Assembly (NCBI GenBank): GCA_937961455.1
Contig: CALGNN010000028.1
Span: 1 to 62,559, forward strand
Length of the DNA stretch: 62,559 nucleotides
Source: an uncultured Saprospiraceae bacterium
GTDB taxonomy: Bacteria > Bacteroidota > Bacteroidia > Chitinophagales > Saprospiraceae
Direction of reading: 5' to 3'
Made by a program: the position numbers and the translations under genes
The notes under the pieces: generated by a model
Seen by the model: only the letters and a program-made list of their open reading frames with translations
Database searches by the model: none
What the model was told of the DNA's origin: nothing
Part shown: positions 44,131-53,203 of the stretch, piece after piece
Position numbering within the stretch: position 1 is the stretch's first letter
Layout of the letters: each line of letters begins with the position of its first letter

Positions 44131-45660
44131 ATGATTCGTATGAAAAAGCACATCTTATTCCTCTTCATTTTTACCTATTTCACTGCTCAATCCTTCAGTC
44201 AAGATATTGACACCACACATGAAAGCTATGCTACAGCTTTAGCCTCACTTGAAGAATTGAAGGAATTGCTTGCCATCCCAAATGATGCAAATTTTCCAAA
44301 AGACATTGCTCAAAATGTCAAATGGTGCGAATCCAAATTTCAAGAATATAATTTTACAACAACACAACTACCCACAGAAACCGTCCCATTGCTTTTAGCA
44401 GAATACAATAATAAAGTAAAAAGAGCTCCAACTTTTCTATTCTATTTTCACATTGACGGTCAACCTGTAGACCCTTCATTTTGGTTTCAAGAAAACCCAT
44501 ACCAAGCTGTTCTGAAAAAACAAGTAGAAGCTGAAGGCTGGGTAGACATACCCTGGTCAAATTTTCAAGCTGAAAGTATTGATCCAGATTGGAGAATATT
44601 TGCTCGATCATCTTCAGATGACAAGTCACCCTTCGTCATGTTTTTAGCTGCCTTAAAAACCCTGAAGTCATTAAATAAAGATCTTCCCTATAATCTTAAA
44701 ATCATCTTGGACTTTGAAGAAGAAAAGGGATCACCTAGATTAGCCAAGGCAGTACTTGAATACAAAGAAGCCTTGAAAGCTGATCAACTCATTATTTTCG
44801 ATGGACCAAAACATTTATCAAATAGACCTACCATTGCTTTTGGAGCAAGAGGTATCACTACCATGAGTTTGAAAGTTCATGGACCAACTTTCCCTTTGCA
44901 TAGCGGGCATTATGGAAACTATGCTCCCAATCCTGCCTTGCGCTTAGCTCAGTTATTGAGTAGCATGAAGGATGCAAATGGTCGTGTTTTAATTCCTGGT
45001 TATTATGAGGGTATTCAATTAACTGACGAGATCAAAGAAATCATGGCTGAAGTACCCGATGTACAAAGAGAAATCATGGCTAAAATTGGAGTTGGTGAAA
45101 TGGATTTAGTAGGAAGCAATTATCAAGAGTCACTTCAGTACCCTTCGCTCAATATTAGAGGCATGGCTTCTGCTTGGGTAGGTGATGAGGCGAGAACCAT
45201 TGTTCCAGCAACGGCCTTAGCTGAAATCGACTTGAGATTAGTCGTTGAATCAGACGGAGACAGACTTAAAAAATTGGTAAGAGATCATATAGAAAGACAG
45301 GGCTACATCATCCTCGATAGAAAACCCACTTCAAGAGAAAGGGTTAAGCATCAAAAAATTATTGAAATAAAAGAACGAGGTGTAACAGACGCTTTTAGAA
45401 CAGCCTTTGACGCTCCTATTGGAATCTGGGTCTTTGAATCAATTAATAAAACATTTGAAGAAAAACCCATTAGACTTAGAACTATGGGTGGAACACTTCC
45501 TACTTCTCCCTTCATTAACACCTTAGATGTTCCTGCTGTCATTATTCCGCTAGTAAATAGTGATAACAATCAACATAGCCCAAATGAAAACTTAAGAGTG
45601 GGAAATTATTTTGATGGAGTGAAATTAATCTATGGTCTGTTGTCTAGTCCCTTCAAGTAG
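44131..45660 (+). CDS. Secreted M20-family metallopeptidase
   Basis: 509 residues, with a possible alternative start at 44140. Signal peptide (KKHILFLFIFTYFTAQSFSQ). The M20 fold shows FYFHIDGQPVDP (metal His and Asp), ARSSSDDKSP (bridging Asp), ILDFEEEKGSP (catalytic Glu-Glu) and TMGGTLPTSPF near the C-terminus with later HSPNE. Such secreted enzymes act as di- or carboxypeptidases. HIDGQ-VDP replaces the more common H-D-V-P form, and the exact substrate is open. Confidence 0.88.
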   Translation: MIRMKKHILFLFIFTYFTAQSFSQDIDTTHESYATALASLEELKELLAIPNDANFPKDIAQNVKWCESKFQEYNFTTTQLPTETVPLLLAEYNNKVKRAPTFLFYFHIDGQPVDPSFWFQENPYQAVLKKQVEAEGWVDIPWSNFQAESIDPDWRIFARSSSDDKSPFVMFLAALKTLKSLNKDLPYNLKIILDFEEEKGSPRLAKAVLEYKEALKADQLIIFDGPKHLSNRPTIAFGARGITTMSLKVHGPTFPLHSGHYGNYAPNPALRLAQLLSSMKDANGRVLIPGYYEGIQLTDEIKEIMAEVPDVQREIMAKIGVGEMDLVGSNYQESLQYPSLNIRGMASAWVGDEARTIVPATALAEIDLRLVVESDGDRLKKLVRDHIERQGYIILDRKPTSRERVKHQKIIEIKERGVTDAFRTAFDAPIGIWVFESINKTFEEKPIRLRTMGGTLPTSPFINTLDVPAVIIPLVNSDNNQHSPNENLRVGNYFDGVKLIYGLLSSPFK

Positions 45661-45698
45661 AAAACTTTAAGAGCCATGAAGACAAAGATAATTTCAAT

Positions 45699-47009
45699 TT
45701 ATTCAAAAGCTAGGACCTTATTCTGCTTGGCTACAAAATTCACGTAGAAATAATATAGGCTCATACTTACAAACAATAGTAGCATCAAATAAATTTGGAC
45801 CCAGATTACTTCAAGTAATGAACCGTGGTAAAAGTAAATCAAAACCAATTGTAATATTCCAACGATGATACTAATCAGTACCGGAAGATATTTACTTAAA
45901 GACATAAAGTAATAAGCAAATACATTTGCGCATGCAAACAATGTAGTAGCGATTGCGTAAAGGTATAAATAAGGAGCAACCTCCATATATGCTGAACCAT
46001 AAAGTAGTTGGATGATCAGCTCATCCATAAAATAACAAGCTGCAATGATGAATAGGCCTACTGAGCCTACTATGGCCAAAGACTTCCAAAATAAATCAGC
46101 ATGCCTTAGTCCCTTTTTTTCACGTTCAATGACTTTTGGAAATAGTAAGGTTACAATAGTCCAAGTTGCAAAAAAGACGACTCTGCCAATGAGTGCTAAT
46201 GCACTGTACATTCCAGATTGTTCATTATCAAAAAAGTGCTTAACCAAAATAACATCGCTATTATTTATCAGTATTTGGCTAAACTCATAAAACATGATTA
46301 TAGAAATAAATTTGATCATGGCATTAAGCGTATCCGTATCAAAACTTTCTTCCAAGCTCTCTGATTTTGTACGCGAGACCCACCATGATGCTATAAATGA
46401 GCAAGCAAATCCAATGGCTATTGATTCAGAAGCTCCAAAGCCCATCAAGTAAAAGACCGCATACAACAATACAAATGTGACGATCAACCTAGCAAGCATT
46501 TCCACAACATAGGTTGAAGCCATTTTCTTAAAACTTTGAATCCCTTGTAGGTATCCCCTATTTATACTCATCTCAATGTAAAAGGGAATGGATGCAAACA
46601 AAATGATCAAGGGTAAGGCTGATTCAAATTGCAAATAAGATTGAATATATCCAGCACATAAAATGAATCCTGCACTTAAAATAATGCTAAGCCATCTAGC
46701 TTTTTTGGCAATGAAATTTTTTAATAAGGCAGTATCTTCTTGATCTACCTCGGCGGCGGCAACGAATTTTGCTGTTGTTAATTGAAATCCTAAAGCTATG
46801 AAAGATAGCATCAAAACAGCTGTGGCAAGAACACTTGCTTCAGCAAATATTACTGGACCTAGGAATCTTCCAAGTAGTAAATTTAAGGCATAATTTCCAG
46901 CGTTAACAAGAATGGTGGCAAGGAATAAAATCCCTGCATCTGCATTCTTCAAACTTGAAAATTGATTGAGAAGATTTTTATAATACTTGCTGATAGTCTT
47001 GCTTGCCAT
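45699..47009 (-). CDS. Polysaccharide flippase (MATE/Wzx-like)
   Basis: 436 residues with about twelve TM helices and no large loops, matching oligosaccharide flippases of the MOP superfamily. Features include LLGRFLGPVIFAEASVLAT at the start and an FFDNEQSGMYSALALIGRVVFF segment in the second half, both typical of Wzx-type proteins. It would move lipid-linked sugar units across the inner membrane. It starts 5 bp after a STAS-domain gene, an unusual pairing, and may serve the glycan made by the 33-40 kb operon or the sugar transferase at 61.6 kb. Confidence 0.88.
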   Translation of the reverse strand: MASKTISKYYKNLLNQFSSLKNADAGILFLATILVNAGNYALNLLLGRFLGPVIFAEASVLATAVLMLSFIALGFQLTTAKFVAAAEVDQEDTALLKNFIAKKARWLSIILSAGFILCAGYIQSYLQFESALPLIILFASIPFYIEMSINRGYLQGIQSFKKMASTYVVEMLARLIVTFVLLYAVFYLMGFGASESIAIGFACSFIASWWVSRTKSESLEESFDTDTLNAMIKFISIIMFYEFSQILINNSDVILVKHFFDNEQSGMYSALALIGRVVFFATWTIVTLLFPKVIEREKKGLRHADLFWKSLAIVGSVGLFIIAACYFMDELIIQLLYGSAYMEVAPYLYLYAIATTLFACANVFAYYFMSLSKYLPVLISIIVGILQLVLIYFYHGSLLEVIWVQIYLMLLLFVSMSLYYFYVNFVAKQNKVLAFE

Positions 47010-47014
47010 GAATG

Positions 47015-47383
47015 CTATTTGAATTGCACATTCAGAAAATCATTAAACTTGGTTAGCTTAATAAGTTCAGCAACTGGATTTTTCTTAGACACATGAAGCT
47101 CTACTTGTTTTCCTCTAACTTTTAAATACAATTGAACCTTGATTAAGGCATTTAGACCACTTAGGTCCAAGCTCTTCAATTTGGCTAGGTCAAGAATTAC
47201 ACGATCAGCATATCCCTTCACATCCTCAATAAGTTTGGATCTAAAGTCATAAGCGTTGAATGCGTTCACAGTTCCTTCAATAAATATGGTTTGGCTTTTT
47301 GGGTATGCAGGGGACTCATTTGGGTTAAGGGTAAAACTTGGAATACTTTGGTGAGTGTTTACAGTACTATTTGTGTTTGTCAT
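47015..47383 (-). CDS. STAS-domain protein (anti-sigma antagonist-like)
   Basis: 122 residues: a disordered 30-residue N-terminus and a STAS domain. SLDLSGLNAL carries the phosphorylatable serine position (Ser75) of SpoIIAA-like proteins. RVILDLAKLK is the preceding strand. It is 5 bp upstream of the flippase gene and so probably co-translated. STAS proteins act in partner switching; no RsbW-like kinase or sigma factor lies in the window. It may gate glycan export, which is inference from adjacency. Confidence 0.88.
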   Translation of the reverse strand: MTNTNSTVNTHQSIPSFTLNPNESPAYPKSQTIFIEGTVNAFNAYDFRSKLIEDVKGYADRVILDLAKLKSLDLSGLNALIKVQLYLKVRGKQVELHVSKKNPVAELIKLTKFNDFLNVQFK

Positions 47384-47621
47384 AATTGATAGAATTTTAA
47401 TTGTTAATTATTTATAGAACAAATATGGACCTAAAAACAGCTCCTTTTTAATCTTTTCGCTTAACAGCAGAATATTCAGATTTTCGGTAGTAAATGATAG
47501 ATTTTTAGAATTTAGCCATTTCCCTTACTGCTAAAATCTTTCCTAGACTTCATAAAACAAAGCCCAGTCAAGAACATTAAGCCCTGGAAGTGAATTATTG
47601 TTTTATATAAGCAAGATTTTA

Positions 47622-49649
47622 ATGAAGTATTTTTTATTCCTTTTCCTTTTATTCTTTGAAGCTCAGATATTCGCCCAAGACTTTTCTGTTGGCTTTGAAT
47701 ATTTGGAGACGGGTGCATTCGCAGATGCTGAGAATTATTTTGAAAATCAATTGCTTGAATTCCCTGATAACAAGACTGCCAGACTTTGCTATGCTAGAGC
47801 TATTGGATTAAATGGAAGACCAAGCTTATCGACTCAATTATTTTCTGATCTACAAACAGATTACCCCAATGATTATGAAATAAATCTCAATCATGCAGAA
47901 TCGCTGATTTGGGACAAAAATTTAGACAATGCGCTAATCTCTTACAGAAAACTTGTCATTGAAAAGCCGGATAACAAAATAGCAAAACTTGGACTAGCCA
48001 ATACATTATCTGGCTTAAAGATTTATGAAGAAGCCTATGAAATCATCAGCACGCTTTCATATGAGGAACCAGATTTTGAAGCTGCAAAAATTTCAGAAAA
48101 ATATATTGCACTTGGATTTGCAGATCTACTTAAATCCCAAGGCAATTTTGAAAAAGCACATAAGCTCATTGATCAAGTCTTGCTTAAAAACAAAAATGAT
48201 CATCAACTAAGTTTCAGTAAGAGCATCCTTTACTTAACCGAGCAGAGATTTGAGAAAGCTTACAAAATATTATACAAACTCTACGAGGATCAGTCCGAAG
48301 ATCTTGAAACCATTTTATTACTTGCTTATAATAGTTTTTTACTGGACAAAAACAAGCAATCACTCCAGCTCTCAAAGAAAGCTTTGTCTTTGTCATCAAC
48401 CGAAAAAGATAGTATCAGAGCTGCGTTAAGTATTATTGATACATATGGAAAAACAAAAGATTGGAAGCAAGCAAATTCTGAGATTGACGCTTTTGCCGCC
48501 AAATTCAAAAACGATAAAAGTTTTCTCTTAGCCAGAGCAAAAATGCTTTTTTGGAGCAGAAACTATGAGGAAGCAAGAGCATCTTTAAATGCCATGCTTA
48601 AAGCTGATCCTAGCTTTCAACAAGCAAGAGTACAATTATTAGAACTTTCTATTGCAACGAATAATTGGACTGAAGCCAAACAACAATTGGATCTAATTGA
48701 TCCCATTCAGAGAAATGGAATTGATATTCAGAGGATGGAACAAAAAATGAATCGACTGTCTTCTCCCAGCCTAGCGGTTCATGCCAAACATCAAAAAGAT
48801 CAAGCCGGAAATATTTCTGACATAGCTACCCTTGATTTTACCATTCCTATAAATGAACATAGTTCCATCAATGCGGGTTTGTCAAGAGTTAATACGCAAT
48901 TTGACCCACTGTCAATTAAAGCCAATCAAAATATCTTACATGCTGGATTCAAAAGAAGGATTAGCCCTTTTTTATCATTGAGTATTATTGGTGGATTAAC
49001 CAATTACCAAACTCTAAATGAGGCATCGAAAAGTGATTTCACTGGAGGGCTTAAAATTGAAAAATCTTTAAAAAGTGGACACTATTTTGAATTGAATGCC
49101 AAGAGGCACTTGCAAAACTATTCCTCTCAATTGATCTTAGCGGGACTGAGCAATAATGAATTTTCATTAAGCCATAATTACTTGCATAGATCAAACTTGG
49201 GCATCTTTAGCCAGTTGAATTTGATGAGTCAAAATGATGCTAATAGAAGAAATTTAATTTTCAGTTCCATATACTATGTCATTAAAAATGAGCCTAATAT
49301 TAAAATAGGTTTGAACGGAATGAGAATGGCATATGCCTTACAATTTCCTGAGCTATATTTCAGTCCAGAATCCTTTCAATCATATGAACTATTCGGAGTA
49401 TTAGATAATACTCAGATGGAACGCGCAAAAATATTATACCAATTACAACTAGCTGCAGGTAAACAAAAAGTTGCATCTCTTGAACAAGAGAACACCTTTA
49501 GAATTAACGCAGAATTGGGTTACCGATTTAAATCTAAGATGGTTGTATCAGGGCAGTATCAATTGACGAATGCATCAAGACTTTCTGTTGGAGGGTTTAG
49601 ATTTCAAATGTTTGGTATAAAACTGTCTTACAACTTTACCAACTTATAG
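47622..49649 (+). CDS. TPR protein with C-terminal outer membrane barrel (YaiO-like)
   Basis: 675 residues from the ATG at 47622 (a TTG at 47598 adds eight residues before the signal peptide). Signal peptide (KYFLFLFLLFFEAQIFAQ), then TPR-like repeats to about 380, then a beta-rich C-terminal part from about 390: HAKHQKDQAGNISD, INAGLSRVNTQFDP, and a final strand, GGFRFQMFGIKLSYNF. This resembles TPR-barrel proteins such as YaiO and poly-GlcNAc porin PgaA, suggesting glycan export across the outer membrane. Its stop overlaps the convergent response regulator gene by 6 bp. Confidence 0.8.
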   Translation: MKYFLFLFLLFFEAQIFAQDFSVGFEYLETGAFADAENYFENQLLEFPDNKTARLCYARAIGLNGRPSLSTQLFSDLQTDYPNDYEINLNHAESLIWDKNLDNALISYRKLVIEKPDNKIAKLGLANTLSGLKIYEEAYEIISTLSYEEPDFEAAKISEKYIALGFADLLKSQGNFEKAHKLIDQVLLKNKNDHQLSFSKSILYLTEQRFEKAYKILYKLYEDQSEDLETILLLAYNSFLLDKNKQSLQLSKKALSLSSTEKDSIRAALSIIDTYGKTKDWKQANSEIDAFAAKFKNDKSFLLARAKMLFWSRNYEEARASLNAMLKADPSFQQARVQLLELSIATNNWTEAKQQLDLIDPIQRNGIDIQRMEQKMNRLSSPSLAVHAKHQKDQAGNISDIATLDFTIPINEHSSINAGLSRVNTQFDPLSIKANQNILHAGFKRRISPFLSLSIIGGLTNYQTLNEASKSDFTGGLKIEKSLKSGHYFELNAKRHLQNYSSQLILAGLSNNEFSLSHNYLHRSNLGIFSQLNLMSQNDANRRNLIFSSIYYVIKNEPNIKIGLNGMRMAYALQFPELYFSPESFQSYELFGVLDNTQMERAKILYQLQLAAGKQKVASLEQENTFRINAELGYRFKSKMVVSGQYQLTNASRLSVGGFRFQMFGIKLSYNFTNL

Positions 49650-50342
49650 AATATTAAGTGACTTCATTAGAATGGGCTTATGAGCCCTACTTACCGGAAT
49701 GACTTTCTTATCAATAACAATGGTGTTTTCTTCTATGTCCTTTATTTTATCCATATTAACGATGTAAGATCGATGCACTTTTAACAATCTTGGGTTACTG
49801 ATTTTTTCATCTATGGCTTTCAAGGCTCCGTAGATTACAAAAACCCCTTTCGCACTTATAACTTTTACATAATCCCCTACATTTTCAAAATAAAGAATGT
49901 CATCATAAGCTAATCGAACATACTTTTTATCAGACTTAATATAAATCTCTTTTTCTGTTGATAGATGTGCGGTTGTATGTAAGCGTTCTTCAAAATCAAC
50001 CACCTTTTGAATGGCTTTTAAAAATCTGCTTTGGCTTACTGGTTTTTTTAAAAAATCAACTACATCATATTCAAAGGCATCATAGGCATAACCAGCTTCA
50101 GAAGAACTGATAATGATCTGTGGAAGTACTGTAAGTTTATCTAAAAACTCAAGCCCTGTCATTCCAGGCATTTCAACATCGAGAATAATGAGGGAAACAT
50201 TTTCAGTTTCTAGGTACTGAAGAGCTGTAGGGGCGTCTTCAAAACTTTTGATCAATTCTACCTGTGTAGATTTCCCACATAAATGTTCAAGTGATTTTCT
50301 TGCGATAGCGTCATCATCAATGACAATGGTGGATAGTTGCAT
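49644..50342 (-). CDS. LytTR response regulator of the H-NOX operon
   Basis: 232 residues. REC domain (about 4-120) with IDDD near the N-terminus, phospho-acceptor in LIILDVEMPGMTG and the switch lysine KKPV. LytTR domain (about 130-232) with KYVRLAYDDILYFENVGDYV and LKVHRSYIVNMDKI. It is the last gene of the operon that begins with H-NOX, 1 bp after the hybrid kinase, so NO sensing probably ends in transcriptional control by LytTR. Confidence 0.94.
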   Translation of the reverse strand: MQLSTIVIDDDAIARKSLEHLCGKSTQVELIKSFEDAPTALQYLETENVSLIILDVEMPGMTGLEFLDKLTVLPQIIISSSEAGYAYDAFEYDVVDFLKKPVSQSRFLKAIQKVVDFEERLHTTAHLSTEKEIYIKSDKKYVRLAYDDILYFENVGDYVKVISAKGVFVIYGALKAIDEKISNPRLLKVHRSYIVNMDKIKDIEENTIVIDKKVIPVSRAHKPILMKSLNIL

Positions 50343-50343
50343 G

Positions 50344-52473
50344 TTAGGAGTTATTGAATACTAAGAGTCTTTGTCGTTCATTTGAAATAAGTGTAAAGGC
50401 TTTATCAAGTTGAATTTTAGTTAAACTATATTTTTCAAAACCTTCGTCAAATTTACTTTCCTTGAGTAGATTTTCAACTGCATGCATATTGGTATGTAAT
50501 TGATTTAAGCCAATCATTTGCATAGAAGGTGCAATTTTATGTAATATTTTTCCCAGTTGATCTCCGTCCTTAGTTTCGTATGCTGTTTTAGCCGCTTCAA
50601 TATCAGCTGGCAGCGTTTCTACTAAAAGGTTAAATACGGTATAAGCATATTCTAAATCTTCTCCGAAATACATATTTAGGGTTTCGGCATCAAAATCTGT
50701 AGCAAAACTAAATTCTGATAAATCCTCTACTATTGCTTCGTTTGCATCACCTATGGTATTTTGATGCTTCATCATCATCTCCTTCAACTGGCTTGGGTTA
50801 AAAGGTTTTGATAAAAAGTCATTCATACCAGCTGACATGCTTTCTTGCATCTTAGACAGTAAAGGACTAGCTGTTAAAGCTATAATGATGCTATGCGCAT
50901 TTAAGCCCTCTTTTCGAATTTCTTTGGTTGCAGTGATCCCATCCATTTCGGGCATTTGGATATCCATAAAGATCAGACCATAGCTTTTGCTTTTACAAAT
51001 TTCAACAGCTTCTAAGCCATTGTTTGCAATATCATGAGTGATGCCCCACTTTTGCATTAATCGGGAAATATAAGTCTGATTGATCAAATTATCTTCAGCA
51101 ATTAAAATAGGATAATCTGTTCTAAATATATCTGTGGAACTCAGTTCGCTAGCAGCCATCGCTTCTATTTTACTGCTTGCTATTTTTTTAGCTTCAAGTT
51201 CAAAAAAGAATTGACTTCCCTTTCCAACTTCACTTATTACTTGAAGTGCGCCACCCATTTTTCCAACTAGCTTCTTTGATATGGCAAGACCGAGACCTGT
51301 GCCTCCAAATTTTTCTCGCATATCATTGTGAGACTGTTTGAATTCTTCGAAAATCAAGATTTGATCTTCTTTAGTAATTCCAATTCCAGTATCATTTACT
51401 TGGAATCGAATGATGTCTTTCTCAGTGCCAGCTTTTATTAATGAAACAACAACTCGTATTTCTCCTTCCTCCGTAAATTTTGAAGCATTACCTACCAAGT
51501 TGATTAGGACTTGATTCAAAAACAAAGGGTCTAATTCATAACTTAAGGCCAGGTTGCTATCGATCTCCCACATGAAGGCTAAGTCTTTACTATCTTCTTT
51601 AGTTTGAAAAGTATTCATTAGGGATTTAACCAAGGAGCCAATTTTACAAGGCTTTAAATTCAACTCCATAGATCCTGAATCGATTTTACTTAAATCCAAG
51701 ACATCAGAGATTAACGATTGTAACAGTTTAGATGAGCTCAATAGAATTTTTACATATTCATCTTGCTCTTCTGTCAAGGAAGTATCATCCAAAAGATGTA
51801 ACATTCCGATAATGGCATTAATAGGAGTTCGAATTTCATGACTCATATTTGCCAAAAATTGTGTCTCTGCATTTCGTGCTTCTTCGGCAATGTGTTTAGA
51901 ACGCTCTAATTCTTCTCTTAATTTTTCTGCTGCAAATTCGGCCTTCTTTCGAGAGGTAATATCTCTAGCCATTGCATTGAAAGAAATTTGGCCATCTTCA
52001 TCTTCTCTTCTTTTAACATTTTGTCCAATCCAAACACTTGAGCCATCTTTTGCCAATACAGGAAATTCATTGTAAGATTCGTCAATAGCAGTTTGAAGCA
52101 TCTTCCAATAAAATGCACCAACTTCCTCTTGATAATCTTCGCGGACAAAATTTAAAAATGATTCATTTATGAAGGCCTTTTCACTATATCCAAATTTTTC
52201 TATTGCTGTGGCATTGATAAATGTAAAAGTTCCAAACTGATCTGTTTGATAAATAATGTCTCCAGCAGTTTCTACAAGCTGACGATATTTTTCTTCACTA
52301 GTTGCAAGCTCTAGTGTCCGTCTTTCTATTTCTTGTTGTAAATTTTTATTTAAATCAGATAAAGCTTTATTGGCATTGAAAAGGTCAAATGCTTTTTCCT
52401 CAAGGATTCTTTCAGCTTCTTTCCTTGATGATTTTTCTCTCTCTAACTTCCTTAGTAATATTTCGGGATCCAA
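50344..52473 (-). CDS. Hybrid sensor kinase with PAS, HK, REC and HPt domains
   Basis: 709 residues, all cytosolic. Order: coiled coil (1-60), PAS (about 62-175), HisKA with NMSHEIRTPINAI (His near 213), HATPase (NLVGNASKF, NDTGIGI, GTGLGLAIS), REC (ILIAEDN, LIFMDIQMPEMDG) and a C-terminal HPt with ILHKIAPSMQMIG. It is the partner of the H-NOX protein whose gene ends 4 bp upstream. In characterised H-NOX/HK pairs, ferrous-NO H-NOX inhibits the kinase, and a phosphorelay then alters output. Confidence 0.94.
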   Translation of the reverse strand: MDPEILLRKLEREKSSRKEAERILEEKAFDLFNANKALSDLNKNLQQEIERRTLELATSEEKYRQLVETAGDIIYQTDQFGTFTFINATAIEKFGYSEKAFINESFLNFVREDYQEEVGAFYWKMLQTAIDESYNEFPVLAKDGSSVWIGQNVKRREDEDGQISFNAMARDITSRKKAEFAAEKLREELERSKHIAEEARNAETQFLANMSHEIRTPINAIIGMLHLLDDTSLTEEQDEYVKILLSSSKLLQSLISDVLDLSKIDSGSMELNLKPCKIGSLVKSLMNTFQTKEDSKDLAFMWEIDSNLALSYELDPLFLNQVLINLVGNASKFTEEGEIRVVVSLIKAGTEKDIIRFQVNDTGIGITKEDQILIFEEFKQSHNDMREKFGGTGLGLAISKKLVGKMGGALQVISEVGKGSQFFFELEAKKIASSKIEAMAASELSSTDIFRTDYPILIAEDNLINQTYISRLMQKWGITHDIANNGLEAVEICKSKSYGLIFMDIQMPEMDGITATKEIRKEGLNAHSIIIALTASPLLSKMQESMSAGMNDFLSKPFNPSQLKEMMMKHQNTIGDANEAIVEDLSEFSFATDFDAETLNMYFGEDLEYAYTVFNLLVETLPADIEAAKTAYETKDGDQLGKILHKIAPSMQMIGLNQLHTNMHAVENLLKESKFDEGFEKYSLTKIQLDKAFTLISNERQRLLVFNNS

Positions 52474-52477
52474 ATTC

Positions 52478-53017
52478 TTAGCTAAGTGTTATGATAAATT
52501 CCACTATTGAACCTTCCTCATTCATAGGTGTCATTTGTATTTCACCTTTTTCTTCGTAATGTTCTAGTGATTTCTCAATGAGACCTTTAGCCAACATAGA
52601 CATACTCCTCTCGCTTTTATAGACCATTTTCAATGATTTCTCATTGAGCATCTCTGTATCAAAAGAAGGTAGTGTTGCATCTGGGTACAACTTTTTCACT
52701 TCGACGTGAATGTATTCTTCTACGGAGGTTAGCAATTCAAAGGAACTGGTTGGTTTTTCAAAAAACATTCCATAGGAATTTTTAAATGTATCAAACAGTT
52801 TGTGTCCAAAAAGCCGAAGCAATTCTCCTGGAGACACTTTTGTTTGTTTACTCAATTCCATGAGTAGTATTACAATCTCTGTGTGGGAGTAAGTGCCCAC
52901 CGCGGTATATACTCCTTTAGAAGGTAAATCTGTATTAATGATAATCTTGTCTACCATTTCGTAACCAAAATTATCTTCGACTAATTCAAAAAACTCTGTA
53001 AAAACTATTCCTTTCAT
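52478..53017 (-). CDS. H-NOX heme NO-sensing protein
   Basis: 179 residues, the standard H-NOX length. MKGIVFTEFFELVE opens the domain and YTAVGTYSHTE follows. The proximal heme ligand should be His104 (EYIHVEV), and the heme-propionate Y-x-S-x-R motif is Tyr133, Ser135 and Arg137, all intact. It binds NO at ferrous heme and reports to the co-encoded hybrid kinase. I see no distal-pocket tyrosine that would clearly mark an O2 sensor, though that needs a model. Confidence 0.95.
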   Translation of the reverse strand: MKGIVFTEFFELVEDNFGYEMVDKIIINTDLPSKGVYTAVGTYSHTEIVILLMELSKQTKVSPGELLRLFGHKLFDTFKNSYGMFFEKPTSSFELLTSVEEYIHVEVKKLYPDATLPSFDTEMLNEKSLKMVYKSERSMSMLAKGLIEKSLEHYEEKGEIQMTPMNEEGSIVEFIITLS

Positions 53018-53203
53018 GTGACTATTTGACTTAAAAGTATTTCATTATAATAAGACCTAATCAACAACATATGTTCTTTTAAGATAAGGTATTTTTCAAG
53101 CTTTAATTTTGAATAAAAAATAATGCAAAAAATCTACTTGATTCAAGACCTTTCTAAACTTATATAAATCAACTTGGGCTTGGGATTCTTATAGGATTTG
53201 AGA

